NCBI RefSeq assembly: GCF_014648895.1
Contig: NZ_BMRZ01000006.1
Span: 62,001-126,000 of the forward strand
Length of the DNA stretch: 64,000 bases
DNA from: Streptomyces tanashiensis
GTDB taxonomy: Bacteria; Actinomycetota; Actinomycetes; Streptomycetales; Streptomycetaceae
Reading direction: 5' to 3'
The notes under the pieces are model-generated. The model was not told where the DNA came from. It did no database searches and saw only the letters and a list, made by a program, of their open reading frames with translations. A program made the translations under genes and the position numbers. This document shows, piece after piece, positions 16,643 through 24,250 of the stretch (position 1 is its first letter; each line of letters begins with the position of its first letter).

Positions 16643-16648
16643 GGTCAC

Positions 16649-17134
16649 ATGAGCGACCGTGCGACCGACCCGACGAGCGAGCGGGCGGGCGACGAGAAGC
16701 CGAGGCTCAAGGAGTACGAGGGCGAGGGCATCACCGTCACCTTCGAGCCGCGCCGTTGTCTGCACGCGGCGGAGTGCGTCCACGGCCTGCCGGAGGTCTT
16801 CGACCTGTCCCGGCGCCCGTGGGTGCTGCCCGACGCCGCCGAACCGGCCCGGGTCGCGGAGGTCGTCCGGCGCTGCCCCTCGGGAGCCCTCCAGTACCAC
16901 CACCGCCCCGAGGACGCCGTGGCCGAGCCCCCGGACTCCCCCACCACGGTGCGCCGCAACCCCGCCGGCCAGCTGGTGGTCCGCGGCGACCTGGTCGTGA
17001 CGGGCGCGTACGGTGACCGCCACGAGACCCGGGCGATGCTCTGCGGGTGCGGGGCCTCGGGAAATCAGCCGTACTGCGACCACTCCGGCCCCTGCGCGGA
17101 ACCGGAGGACGACGACGTCCCGGAGCAACGCTGA
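16649..17134 (+). CDS. iron-sulfur protein: Fer4_19 (YjdI-like) plus CDGSH domain
   Basis: 161 residues, two iron-sulfur modules. Residues about 25-85 are a YjdI-type single-cluster ferredoxin, with CLHAAECVHGLPEVF, RRPWVLP and RRCPSGAL. Residues about 125-155 contain CGCGASGNQPYCDHSG, the three-Cys/one-His 2Fe-2S site of CDGSH (mitoNEET-like) proteins. Between them is a typical strand segment, GQLVVRGDLVV. Redox partner unknown. Start ATG 16649 fits the leaderless promoter upstream. Confidence 0.9.
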   Translation: MSDRATDPTSERAGDEKPRLKEYEGEGITVTFEPRRCLHAAECVHGLPEVFDLSRRPWVLPDAAEPARVAEVVRRCPSGALQYHHRPEDAVAEPPDSPTTVRRNPAGQLVVRGDLVVTGAYGDRHETRAMLCGCGASGNQPYCDHSGPCAEPEDDDVPEQR

Positions 17135-17136
17135 CG

Positions 17137-17151
17137 CCCGGCTCGGCCGGG
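17137..17151 (+). terminator. short GC hairpin after the CDGSH gene
   Basis: CCCGGC-TCG-GCCGGG, 3 bp after the stop codon. Short and without a T tract, so a weak terminator at best. The rest of 17152-17392 holds a GTGAC-ACAG-GTCAC dyad (17270-17283) and no gene. Confidence 0.4.
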
Positions 17152-17392
17152 TGCGCGCATCGACCCCAGCCGGCCCGCACACACCCGCCCACCCCGGCCA
17201 CGCGCGCGAGCACGCCCGACGGCATCAGCCCACCACCGCCCTCGCACCGGACGCGCTTCGGGACCCCCGGTGACACAGGTCACGTAGGGGCCGAGTGCAC
17301 GTTCCCGCCGTCCCGCTCGTCTAGAGGGGTGTCAGGTGCCCTGGTGTCGGGGAGACGCACAGGATCCGAAGCCCGCGTGAGAGGAGCCGGTC

Positions 17393-17809
17393 TTGTCCGC
17401 CGTCATCGAGCAGGCCGTGCAGGCCCGTCTGGTCGCGTCCGCGCCCCGGATGGAGACCGTCCCCGCCACCCTTCGGTACGACCGCGGGGATCCGTACGCC
17501 GTGAGCATGGCCTTCCCCCCGCCGGCGACCCTGGAGGGCGTGGAGGTCTCCTGGGCCTTCGCGCGCGAGCTGCTCGTCCAGGGGGTCGAGCGCCCGGCCG
17601 GGGTCGGGGACGTGCGGCTGCGTCCGTACGGGTACGACCGCACGGTGGTCGAGTTCCACGCCCCGGAGGGGGTGGCGATGGTCCATGTCCGGACCTCCGA
17701 GCTGCGCCGCTTCCTGGAGCGCTCGCAGCACCTCGTCCCGGCGGGGCGCGAGCACCAGTACCTGGACTGGGACCAGGACCTGGCGGAGCTGCTCCGCGAC
17801 CACCCGTAG
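17393..17809 (+). CDS. SsgA/SsgB-like sporulation and cell-division regulator
   Basis: 138 residues of the actinomycete-specific SsgA-like (SALP) family, which guides septum placement and cell-wall remodelling during sporulation: TLRYDRGDPYAVSMAFP, VSWAFARELLVQGV, and FHAPEGVAMVHVRTSELRRFLERS. The start is TTG at 17393, supported by GAGAGGAG (17379-17386) and by the family's N-terminus. Which of the paralogues it is cannot be told from sequence alone. Confidence 0.9.
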   Translation: MSAVIEQAVQARLVASAPRMETVPATLRYDRGDPYAVSMAFPPPATLEGVEVSWAFARELLVQGVERPAGVGDVRLRPYGYDRTVVEFHAPEGVAMVHVRTSELRRFLERSQHLVPAGREHQYLDWDQDLAELLRDHP

Positions 17810-17834
17810 GCGGACCGCGTTAAATCGTTTGCCG

Positions 17835-18047
17835 CCCCTCCGATGCGAGGCGTACGGTCGTTCCTGACCTTGTCGTCACCCGATCGGAGAAGGACGTTGC
17901 TCGTCTGAGGTTGCGAGACACCGAGCCGCGCGTGCCCCCTGTGCCGCGTGTGCCGTTCTCGACCTCGGCGTACGAGCCGTTCTCCACACTGCCCGCGCCC
18001 CGGTGTCTCTCGCGTTGCTCCCTTTCCACGCTCGCGCGACCCGGAGG
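17835..18047 (+). promoter_or_regulatory. structured leader of the ABC-F gene, with short upstream ORF
   Basis: The 240 bp before the ABC-F gene contain a 21-codon ORF (ATG 17843, stop 17906-17908). Its in-frame TTG at 17897 has GGAG 7 nt upstream and could give a three-residue peptide instead. GCGAGACACCG (17913-17923) can pair with CGGTGTCTCTCGC (18001-18013) with a 2-nt bulge. CCTCCG (17837-17842) is complementary to the gene's CGGAGG ribosome site (18042-18047). Resembles leader control of antibiotic-responsive ABC-F genes. Confidence 0.45.
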
Positions 18048-18052
18048 CCTGC

Positions 18053-19714
18053 ATGGCGCATCACCCCACTTTCATCACCTGTTCCTCCCTCTCCTTCTCC
18101 TGGCCGGACGGCACCACCGTCCTGGACGACTTCCGCCTCTCGGTCGGCCCCGGCCGCACCGGGCTCGTCGGGCTCAACGGCTCCGGCAAGTCCACGCTCC
18201 TGAAGCTGATCGCGGGTGAACTGACCCCGCAGGACGGCACGGTCCGGGTCACCGGTGAGCTCGGGTACCTCCCGCAGAACCTGGTCCTGGACACCTCACG
18301 GCGGGTGGACGAGATCCTCGGCATCGCCGACGCGCGGGCCGCCCTGCACGCCATCGAGGCGGGCGACCCCTCGGAGGAGCACTTCACCACCATCGGCGAC
18401 GACTGGGACGTGGAGGAGCGGGCCCGGGCGGTCCTCGACCAGCTCGGCCTCGACCACGTCGGCCTGGACCGGACCGTGGGCGAGATCTCGGGCGGCGAGT
18501 CCGTGCTGCTGCGCCTCGCCGCGCTGCTGCTCGCCCGACCTGACGTACTCCTGCTCGACGAGCCCACCAACAATCTGGATCTGCACGCCCGCGCGCGCCT
18601 CTACGAAGCGGTGGAGAAGTGGTCCGGCGTCCTGGTCGTCGTCAGCCACGACCGTGAACTCCTGGAGCGGGTCGACCAGATCGCCGACCTGCGCGACGGC
18701 GAGGTCGAGTGGTACGGGGGCAACTGGTCCGCGTACGAGACGGCGCTCGCCGCCGAACAGGAGGCCGCCGAGCGGATGGTGCGGGTCGCCGAGGCCGACG
18801 TGCAGCGCCAGAAGCGCGAACTCGCCGACACCCAGATGAAGCTGGCGCGCCGCAAGCGCTACGGCCAGAAGAGCTTCGACAACAAGGTCGCCTCCAAGAT
18901 CGTGGCGAACGGGCGCAAGCGCGACGCGCAGGTCACGGCCGGCAAGCAGCGCACGCTGCACGCGGAGCGCCTCTCGGAGGCCCGGGAGCGGCTCGACGCG
19001 GCGGTGGAGGCGGTACGGGACGACGACGAGATCCGCATCGAGCTGCCCCGTACCTCCGTGCCGCCGGGCCGCGAGGTCCTGCACCTGCGGGACCTGGAGC
19101 TGCGCCACGGGTCCCGGGTCGACGGCGCCTTCGAGCTGCGCGGCCCGGAGCGGATCGCCCTGGTCGGCCGGAACGGCGCCGGCAAGACGACGCTGCTCCG
19201 GACGATCGCCGGGGAGCTGGAGCCGCTGTCGGGCGAGACGGACGCACGGGTGCCGCTGCGCTTCCTGCCGCAGCGGCTCGACGTGCTCGACGACGGGCTG
19301 AGCGTGGTGGAGAACGTGGCCCGCTTCGCGCCCACGGCGACGGGCAACGCGATCAGGGCGCGGCTCGCCCGGTTCCTGTTCCGAGGGGCGCGGGCCGATC
19401 AGCCCGTCGGGACCCTGTCGGGCGGGGAGCGGTTCCGGGCGACGCTGGCCGCGCTGCTCCTCGCGGAGCCGGCTCCGCAGCTGCTGATGCTGGACGAGCC
19501 GACGAACAACCTGGACATGGCGTCGGTACGGAAGCTGACCGCGGCCCTCGACGCCTACGAGGGGGCGCTGATCGTGGCGAGCCACGACGTGACGTTCCTG
19601 GAGTCGCTGGGGATCACCCGCTGGCTGCTGCTCGACGGTGAGCTGCGGCCGACGACCGCGGAGGAGGTCAGGGACATGACCCCGAGCCCTCGCCGGAGTG
19701 AAGCCGGCATCTAG
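18053..19714 (+). CDS. ABC-F family ATPase (ribosome-associated)
   Basis: 553 residues with two ABC domains and no membrane segments. First domain: Walker A GLNGSGKST, signature ISGGESV, Walker B VLLLDEPTNNLDLH. Second: Walker A GRNGAGKTT, signature LSGGERFRA, Walker B LLMLDEPTNNLDMA. The linker of about 85 residues is basic and helical (KLARRKRYGQKSFDNKV), as in proteins that enter the ribosomal E site. ABC-F members either protect ribosomes from antibiotics or act in translation. Which applies here is not provable from sequence. ATG 18053 has CGGAGG at 18042-18047. Confidence 0.9.
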   Translation: MAHHPTFITCSSLSFSWPDGTTVLDDFRLSVGPGRTGLVGLNGSGKSTLLKLIAGELTPQDGTVRVTGELGYLPQNLVLDTSRRVDEILGIADARAALHAIEAGDPSEEHFTTIGDDWDVEERARAVLDQLGLDHVGLDRTVGEISGGESVLLRLAALLLARPDVLLLDEPTNNLDLHARARLYEAVEKWSGVLVVVSHDRELLERVDQIADLRDGEVEWYGGNWSAYETALAAEQEAAERMVRVAEADVQRQKRELADTQMKLARRKRYGQKSFDNKVASKIVANGRKRDAQVTAGKQRTLHAERLSEARERLDAAVEAVRDDDEIRIELPRTSVPPGREVLHLRDLELRHGSRVDGAFELRGPERIALVGRNGAGKTTLLRTIAGELEPLSGETDARVPLRFLPQRLDVLDDGLSVVENVARFAPTATGNAIRARLARFLFRGARADQPVGTLSGGERFRATLAALLLAEPAPQLLMLDEPTNNLDMASVRKLTAALDAYEGALIVASHDVTFLESLGITRWLLLDGELRPTTAEEVRDMTPSPRRSEAGI

Positions 19715-19726
19715 GCGGAGGGGTCC

Positions 19727-19815
19727 GGGGTCCGGGCGCCGGAGTTCGGGCCCGGGGTCTGGGCCCGGGAGTCTTGGCACCGAGAAGGGGTCTGGTGCCG
19801 GGAGTCCGGCTCCGC
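19727..19815. repeat. degenerate ~30-bp repeat between convergent genes
   Basis: Three diverged units, each starting GGGGTC (19727, 19754, 19787), of consensus GGGGTCyGGGCsCsGGAGT, fill the space between the ABC-F stop (19714) and the stop of the RsbW-like gene (19819). Strongly self-complementary, so it may also end transcription from both sides. Confidence 0.6.
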
Positions 19816-19818
19816 GTT

Positions 19819-20292
19819 CTAGCGGTGGAGTAAGGCCCAGGACTTGGTGCCCCCGCCGGGGGTGAGGACGGGGGCCAGTCCCCAGTCCCCGCCGTGCGCG
19901 TCGACCGCCGCGGCCAGCAGCCACATGCTGCGGCTGCGGCGGTCGCGGCATTCCTCGGCCGCGTGGGGCGAGGAATGGGCCGGGTGCTGGTCGTAGAGGA
20001 CGATCCGCAGGGCCTCGAACTGCCAGCGGACGCGGAGGATCATCTCCTGGTCGGGGGTGAACCGGTAGGCGGCCGAGACGAGTTCGGAGGCGGCGAGCGC
20101 GGCGGTCTCGCAGAGGTCGGAGAGGCCGTGCCGGTCGAGGAGCGAGCGGACCGCCTCGCGCGCGAGTCTCGCGCAGTAGGCGCCGCCGGGGAGCAGCATC
20201 GAGTAGCTGAGGTTCTCCGCGGCGGGAGGTATGGGCCCGGCCGCGGCGGCGGTCGGGAGGCAACGCAGGGCGCCCTTCATCGGTTTGCTCAC
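19819..20292 (-). CDS. RsbW-like ATP-binding protein (XRE/DUF397 locus 1)
   Basis: 157 residues of the HATPase (Bergerat) fold in the shortened form found next to XRE/DUF397 genes in Streptomyces. AALAASELVSAAYRFTPDQEMILRVRW covers the N-box helix, but Asn is replaced here, and the G1/G2 glycine boxes are weak (VDAHGGDWGLAPVLTPGGGTKSW), so ATP binding may be degenerate. The start is uncertain: GTG 20292 or ATG 20280. Divergent from the XRE regulator. Likely an anti-sigma-like partner protein. Confidence 0.78.
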   Translation of the reverse strand: MSKPMKGALRCLPTAAAAGPIPPAAENLSYSMLLPGGAYCARLAREAVRSLLDRHGLSDLCETAALAASELVSAAYRFTPDQEMILRVRWQFEALRIVLYDQHPAHSSPHAAEECRDRRSRSMWLLAAAVDAHGGDWGLAPVLTPGGGTKSWALLHR

Positions 20293-20350
20293 ATTTCCTG
20301 GTGCATGGGGGGGTACCTGCACACGGTCACGGTAGCCCCGTGTGAGACTG

Positions 20351-20404
20351 GCGCTACCGACCGTAGCGCACGACCGGAGCACAGTGCTACTACTTGCGGG
20401 TAGT
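20351..20404. promoter_or_regulatory. palindromes between ATPase and XRE genes (locus 1)
   Basis: GCGCTAC-CGACC-GTAGCGC (20351-20369) is a perfect dyad. ACTAC-TTGCGG-GTAGT (20389-20404) is a second one with the related core CTAC/GTAG. Both sit in the divergent promoter region and probably bind the XRE protein. Confidence 0.5.
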
Positions 20405-20473
20405 CATGCCATTCCGGCCAAAACGGCGGCTCACGGGGAGTCGCGGCGTCACGGAGCGAAAGGGAGACAGAGC

Positions 20474-21325
20474 GTGCCACCCAGGAGCAGCCCGACCGCG
20501 CGACAGCAGCGCCTCGGGAGCGAACTGCGCAAACTGCGCGAACAATCGGGGATGTCGGCCCAGCAGGCCGCCGCCCTCCTGGGCGTCGACCGCACCCGCA
20601 TCCCGAACATCGAGTCGGGCCGCTTCGGGATCAGCGCCGAACGCGTCCGCACCCTCGCGTTCAACTACGGCTGTCCGGACGCCGGACTCGTCGACCTCCT
20701 CGCCGGCATGGCCCGGGAGCGGGACCGGGGCTGGTGGGAGGAGCACCGCGGAATGCTGCCGCCCGCGCTCCTCGACATCGCCGAACTGGAGTTCCACGCC
20801 ACGGAGTTGGAGACCTCCGTGACCACCCACATCCCGGGTCTCCTGCAGACCGAGGAGCACGCCCGGGCGGTCTTCGACACGGCCGTCCCCGCACTGCCCG
20901 AACCCGACCTGGAGGCCCGGCTCGCCCTGCGGCTGCGTCGCCGGCAGGTCCTGGAGCGGGAGAGGCCGGTGCGGTACGAGGCGGTGATCCACGAGGCGGC
21001 GCTGCGCATGCAGTTCGGCGGACCGAAGGTCGCGCGGGCCCAGCTGGAGCACATCCTGACGCACACCGAGCGGGACACCGTCTCCGTACGCGTGATCCCC
21101 TTCGCCGCGGGGGGTTTCCCCGGGGCGGGCCAGTCGTTCACCTATGTGTCCGCGCCGGTGCCGCAGCTCGATACCGTGCAGCTCGATTCCTCACACGGCT
21201 CGCTCCTCCTCGACACCGACATGCAACTGCGCCGGTACCGCGGCCTGCTGGACCGGCTGCGGGGGCTCGCCCTGCCGGCGGCCGAATCCCGCGCGTTCGT
21301 CCGCGCCATATCCCAGGATCTGTGA
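20474..21325 (+). CDS. XRE family regulator with DUF5753 domain (locus 1)
   Basis: 283 residues. N-terminal HTH: LGSELRKLREQSGMSAQQAAALLGVDRTRIPNIESGRFGIS. From about residue 100 on is the DUF5753 sensor-like domain, with ETSVTTHIPGLLQTEEHARAVF and YEAVIHEAALRMQFGGP. This is the WhiJ/AbaA-orfA type of Streptomyces regulator, usually acting with a DUF397 protein. GTG 20474 is chosen because AGGGAGA (20461-20467) precedes it. The next gene begins 12 bp after its stop. Confidence 0.9.
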   Translation: MPPRSSPTARQQRLGSELRKLREQSGMSAQQAAALLGVDRTRIPNIESGRFGISAERVRTLAFNYGCPDAGLVDLLAGMARERDRGWWEEHRGMLPPALLDIAELEFHATELETSVTTHIPGLLQTEEHARAVFDTAVPALPEPDLEARLALRLRRRQVLERERPVRYEAVIHEAALRMQFGGPKVARAQLEHILTHTERDTVSVRVIPFAAGGFPGAGQSFTYVSAPVPQLDTVQLDSSHGSLLLDTDMQLRRYRGLLDRLRGLALPAAESRAFVRAISQDL

Positions 21326-21337
21326 AGGACCCCCACC

Positions 21338-21574
21338 ATGAACGTCACGACCGGCGCCCCCGCCGCCCCGTCCGCCCCCGCCGCCGTCGCGATCGACTGG
21401 AACGAGGCCTTCTGCAGCGAGGGCGCGAACTGCTTCCGCTTCGGTCTCGACGACGCCGGCCGGGCCTACATCGGCTCGACGCTCTCCCCCGACGTGTACG
21501 TCAGCGACTCCGTCGAGGCGCTCCGGGCGCTGATCTCGGCCGTGAAGGCCGGAGCGGCCGATCACCTGCTCTGA
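21338..21574 (+). CDS. divergent DUF397-like small protein (locus 1)
   Basis: 78 residues in the position normally held by DUF397, directly after the XRE gene. It keeps the general plan (DWNEAFCSEGANCFRFGLDDAGRAYIG, then VYVSDSVEALRALISAVKAGAADHLL) but lacks the canonical GGNCVEVA and RDSKDP motifs, so it is a diverged relative. ATG 21338 has a purine-rich upstream region. It probably binds the XRE protein. Its stop codon lies in the first unit of a tandem repeat. Confidence 0.75.
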   Translation: MNVTTGAPAAPSAPAAVAIDWNEAFCSEGANCFRFGLDDAGRAYIGSTLSPDVYVSDSVEALRALISAVKAGAADHLL

Positions 21575-21640
21575 CTCACCTGCCCTGGATCACCCGCTCC
21601 GGTCACCCGCCCCGATCGCCTGCTCCGATCACCCACTCCG
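21560..21640. repeat. six-unit 13-14-bp tandem array spanning a stop codon
   Basis: Units begin at 21560, 21574, 21588, 21602, 21615 and 21628, consensus gATCACCYGCTCCG. The first unit is the 3' end of the DUF397-like gene including the first bases of its TGA (21572-21574), and the others follow it. Confidence 0.85.
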
Positions 21641-21799
21641 AGCCGCCGGGTGTCTCCGCTGCGTAGTCGGCCGCATGGCCGACAACCGCCGCCGAGGACG
21701 TGACCTGCGTCTCCGGCACCACGCCGGAGCAGCGCACATAACGGAACGTAACCGGACATCGCCGGGACGGGCTTGGCCGACGCCTTACGGAGCCTTAAC

Positions 21800-21828
21800 C
21801 TACGGTTTCGTAACCTACGAATCCGTAG
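21800..21828. promoter_or_regulatory. 29-bp palindromic operator before the acyl-ACP desaturase
   Basis: Nested arms CTACGG/CCGTAG and TTCGTA/TACGAA around the centre ACC, 24 of 29 positions symmetric. It lies 39 bp before the GTG start. Size and symmetry fit a TetR- or GntR-type lipid regulator not encoded nearby. Confidence 0.6.
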
Positions 21829-21866
21829 GTATGCCCGTATGCCCTTCTCCGTCCCCAGGAGTTCCC

Positions 21867-22841
21867 GTGACGCTCACCTCTCCCCACCTCGGCAGCTCGG
21901 CGGAGTGGACCGACGCGCGCCTGCTCTACGCGCTGGAAGAGGTCGTCGAGAAGGAGCTCAACCGGCACCTCAAGGTCACCAAGGACTGGATGCCGCACGA
22001 GTACGTGCCGTGGTCCGACGGCCGCAACTTCCCCGGCTTCTTCGAGGACGGCGAGGCCTGGGAGCCGTCGCAGTCCAAGGTGACCGACATCGGCAAGATC
22101 GCCCTCGTGGTCAACCTGCTCACCGAGGACAACCTCCCGAGCTACCACCACGAGATCGCCAGCCTCTTCGGCCGCGACGGCGCCTGGGGCACCTGGGTGC
22201 ACCGCTGGACCGCCGAGGAGGGCCGTCACGGCATCGTGATGCGCGACTACCTGCTCGCCTCGCGCGCCGTCGACCCGGACAAGCTGGAGCAGTTCCGGAT
22301 GGCCCACATGAGCGAGGGCTTCGAGTCCGACAACCGGCACTCGATGCTGCACTCCGTCGCGTACGTGGCCTTCCAGGAGCTCGCCACCCGCATCTCGCAC
22401 CGCAACACCGGCCACCAGTCCGGCGACCCGGTCTGCGACCGGATGCTGAGCCGCATCGCGCTCGACGAGAACCTCCACATGATCTTCTACCGCAACCTGC
22501 TGGGCGCGGCCTTCGAGCTCGCCCCCGACCTGACCATGCAGGCCGTGCGCGACGTGGTGGTCAACTTCCGGATGCCCGGACACGGCATGCCTGGCTTCGA
22601 GCGGGCGGCCGCGCAGATGGCGATCGGCGAGATCTACAACATGCGCATCCACCACGACGACGTCCTCCAGCCCGTCCTGCGCTTCCTCAAGGTCCTCCAG
22701 ATCGAGGGCCTCGGCCCGGACGGCCTGCGCGCCCAGGAGGAGCTGGGGCTCTACATGAACGGCCTGGACAGCGAGGCGAGCAAGTTCGACGAGAAGCTCG
22801 CCGCCCGCAAGGCCCGGATGGCCTCCCGCGCGGCCGGCTGA
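21867..22841 (+). CDS. acyl-[acyl-carrier-protein] desaturase
   Basis: 324 residues, soluble di-iron stearoyl-ACP desaturase family. The two iron-binding motifs are visible: EEGRHG (about residue 114) and DENLHM (about 200), with KVTDIGKIALVVNLLTEDNLPSYHHEI giving a further Glu/His pair. It would introduce a double bond into acyl-ACP using reduced ferredoxin and oxygen. GTG 21867 is supported by AGGAG at 21857-21861. Preceded by a long palindromic operator. Convergent with the WhiB-like gene. Confidence 0.93.
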   Translation: MTLTSPHLGSSAEWTDARLLYALEEVVEKELNRHLKVTKDWMPHEYVPWSDGRNFPGFFEDGEAWEPSQSKVTDIGKIALVVNLLTEDNLPSYHHEIASLFGRDGAWGTWVHRWTAEEGRHGIVMRDYLLASRAVDPDKLEQFRMAHMSEGFESDNRHSMLHSVAYVAFQELATRISHRNTGHQSGDPVCDRMLSRIALDENLHMIFYRNLLGAAFELAPDLTMQAVRDVVVNFRMPGHGMPGFERAAAQMAIGEIYNMRIHHDDVLQPVLRFLKVLQIEGLGPDGLRAQEELGLYMNGLDSEASKFDEKLAARKARMASRAAG

Positions 22842-22858
22842 CCCACCGACCCGTCGCC

Positions 22859-22892
22859 GGGCGGCTCAGCGGCTCTGCCGCTTGAGCCGCCC
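22859..22892. terminator. bidirectional hairpin overlapping the WhiB-like stop codon
   Basis: GGGCGGCTCA (22859-22868) pairs with TGAGCCGCCC (22883-22892), with an inner GCGGC/GCCGC stem. It ends both convergent genes, and its left arm contains the stop codon of the WhiB-like gene. Confidence 0.75.
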
Positions 22893-23117
22893 GCGCTCCT
22901 TCTCGGAGAGCCCGCCCCACACCCCGAACCTCTCGTCGTGGGTCAGCGCGTACTCGAGGCACGCCACGCGCCCCTCGCACGCCCCGCACAACTGCTTCGC
23001 CTCGCGCGTCGACGAGCCGGGCGCCGGGAAGAAGAACTCGGGGCCGGCCTGGGCGCACAGGGCGTTCTCGCGCCAGGAGAGGTCGGGGGCGGTCAGCACG
23101 TCGGTATCCGTCTGCAT
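22866..23117 (-). CDS. WhiB family iron-sulfur transcriptional regulator
   Basis: 83 residues. Four cysteines in Wbl spacing: Cys21, Cys44, Cys47, Cys53 (ENALCAQ, KQLCGACEGRVACLEY), binding a 4Fe-4S cluster. Then FGVWGGLSEKERGRLKRQ, the G(V/I)WGG turn and basic C-terminus used for sigma-factor and DNA contact. Closest in layout to WhiB itself, but assignment to a paralogue is not certain. ATG 23117 is preferred over 23156 as it gives the usual length. Confidence 0.9.
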   Translation of the reverse strand: MQTDTDVLTAPDLSWRENALCAQAGPEFFFPAPGSSTREAKQLCGACEGRVACLEYALTHDERFGVWGGLSEKERGRLKRQSR

Positions 23118-23163
23118 GAAGGACAGCCTGCCGGGGTGCCGTAAACACGCCATCAACGTTCGA

Positions 23164-24246
23164 TCAATGGCGGATACCCAGTGCCGGGAGCACTGTTTCG
23201 GCGACCCGGTACGCCTCCTCCAGGAGCGGGTTGCCCGACAGGATGAAGGTGTCCACTCCCAGGTCCTGGTACTCCTTGAGCCGTTCCACGACCTGGGCCG
23301 TGGAGCCCACGACGGCCGTGCCGGGGCCGGGCCGGAACAGGCTCATGCCGGGCCAGAGGTTCGGGTGCGTCTCCAGTTCGCGTGCCCGCGCCGGGACCTT
23401 GCCGCCGTGCTGGCGGAACTGGCGCTGCCAGCCGACGCCGTCCTCGCCCGCGCGGTCGCCGAGCTGCCGGGCGTACGTCGCCTCGCTGGTGACGTCCAGG
23501 AGCCGGTCGGCGGCGGCCCAGGCCTCGTCCTCGGTGTCGCGGACGATCAGGTGGAGCCGCAGCCCGATCCGGAGGGTGCGGCCGTGGGCGGCTGCCCTGG
23601 CCCGGACGTGGTCGAGCTTCTCCTTCAGCAGGTGCGGGGGTTCGCCCCAGGTGAGGTAGACGTCGACGTGCTCGGCGGCCATCTCGATGCCGGGCGCCGA
23701 GGAGCCGCCGAACCAGAGCGGAACGTGCGGGGCCTGGACGGGGCGCAGGTCGCCGAAGGAGGCGCCGGCGCCCTTGAGGTCGTAGAACTTCCCCTTGTGG
23801 TCGAAGACCTCGCCGGCCGTGAGCCGCTTGACGATCGACCAGTACTCGGCGCTCAGCTCGTACCGCTCGTCGTGCTCGACGTGCAGGCCGTACTCCCGCA
23901 GGGAGTTCGTCGAGCCGTTGACGACGTTGAACCGGAGCCGGCCGCCGAAGAGGTTGTCGAAGCTGAGCGCCATCTTGGCCAGGAGCGTCGGCGAGATCAG
24001 GCCCGGGTGGACGGCGAGCAGCGGCTTGAAGCGCGTGCTGGTGGAGGCGGCGAGCGCGGAGCCGAGCGGCCACACGTCGTAGAGGTCGGTGGCGAGCAGC
24101 GCACCGGTGTAGCCGAGGCGTTCGACCGTGCCGGCGAGCTGGGTGAGATAGCCGAGATCGACGGGGCGGCGCCCGTCCGGCTCCCACGGGTAGGCGCCTT
24201 CGCGCGGGATCACGTACCAGAGGACTTCGGGGGCCTGGTGCGTCAT
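23164..24246 (-). CDS. ssuD: FMNH2-dependent alkanesulfonate monooxygenase
   Basis: 360 residues, close to E. coli SsuD over the full length: RPVDLGYLTQLAGTVERLGYTG, RLRFNVVNGS, HDERYELSAEYW, PLWFGGSSAPG, VDVYLTWGEPPHLLKEK, PNLWPGMSLFRPGPGTAVVGS and ILSGNPLLEEAYRVAE. It oxygenates C1-C10 sulfonates to an aldehyde plus sulfite using FMNH2 from a reductase that is not encoded in this operon. Last gene of the organosulfur operon, starting 4 bp after the preceding stop. Confidence 0.93.
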   Translation of the reverse strand: MTHQAPEVLWYVIPREGAYPWEPDGRRPVDLGYLTQLAGTVERLGYTGALLATDLYDVWPLGSALAASTSTRFKPLLAVHPGLISPTLLAKMALSFDNLFGGRLRFNVVNGSTNSLREYGLHVEHDERYELSAEYWSIVKRLTAGEVFDHKGKFYDLKGAGASFGDLRPVQAPHVPLWFGGSSAPGIEMAAEHVDVYLTWGEPPHLLKEKLDHVRARAAAHGRTLRIGLRLHLIVRDTEDEAWAAADRLLDVTSEATYARQLGDRAGEDGVGWQRQFRQHGGKVPARARELETHPNLWPGMSLFRPGPGTAVVGSTAQVVERLKEYQDLGVDTFILSGNPLLEEAYRVAETVLPALGIRH

Positions 24247-24250
24247 CGGT

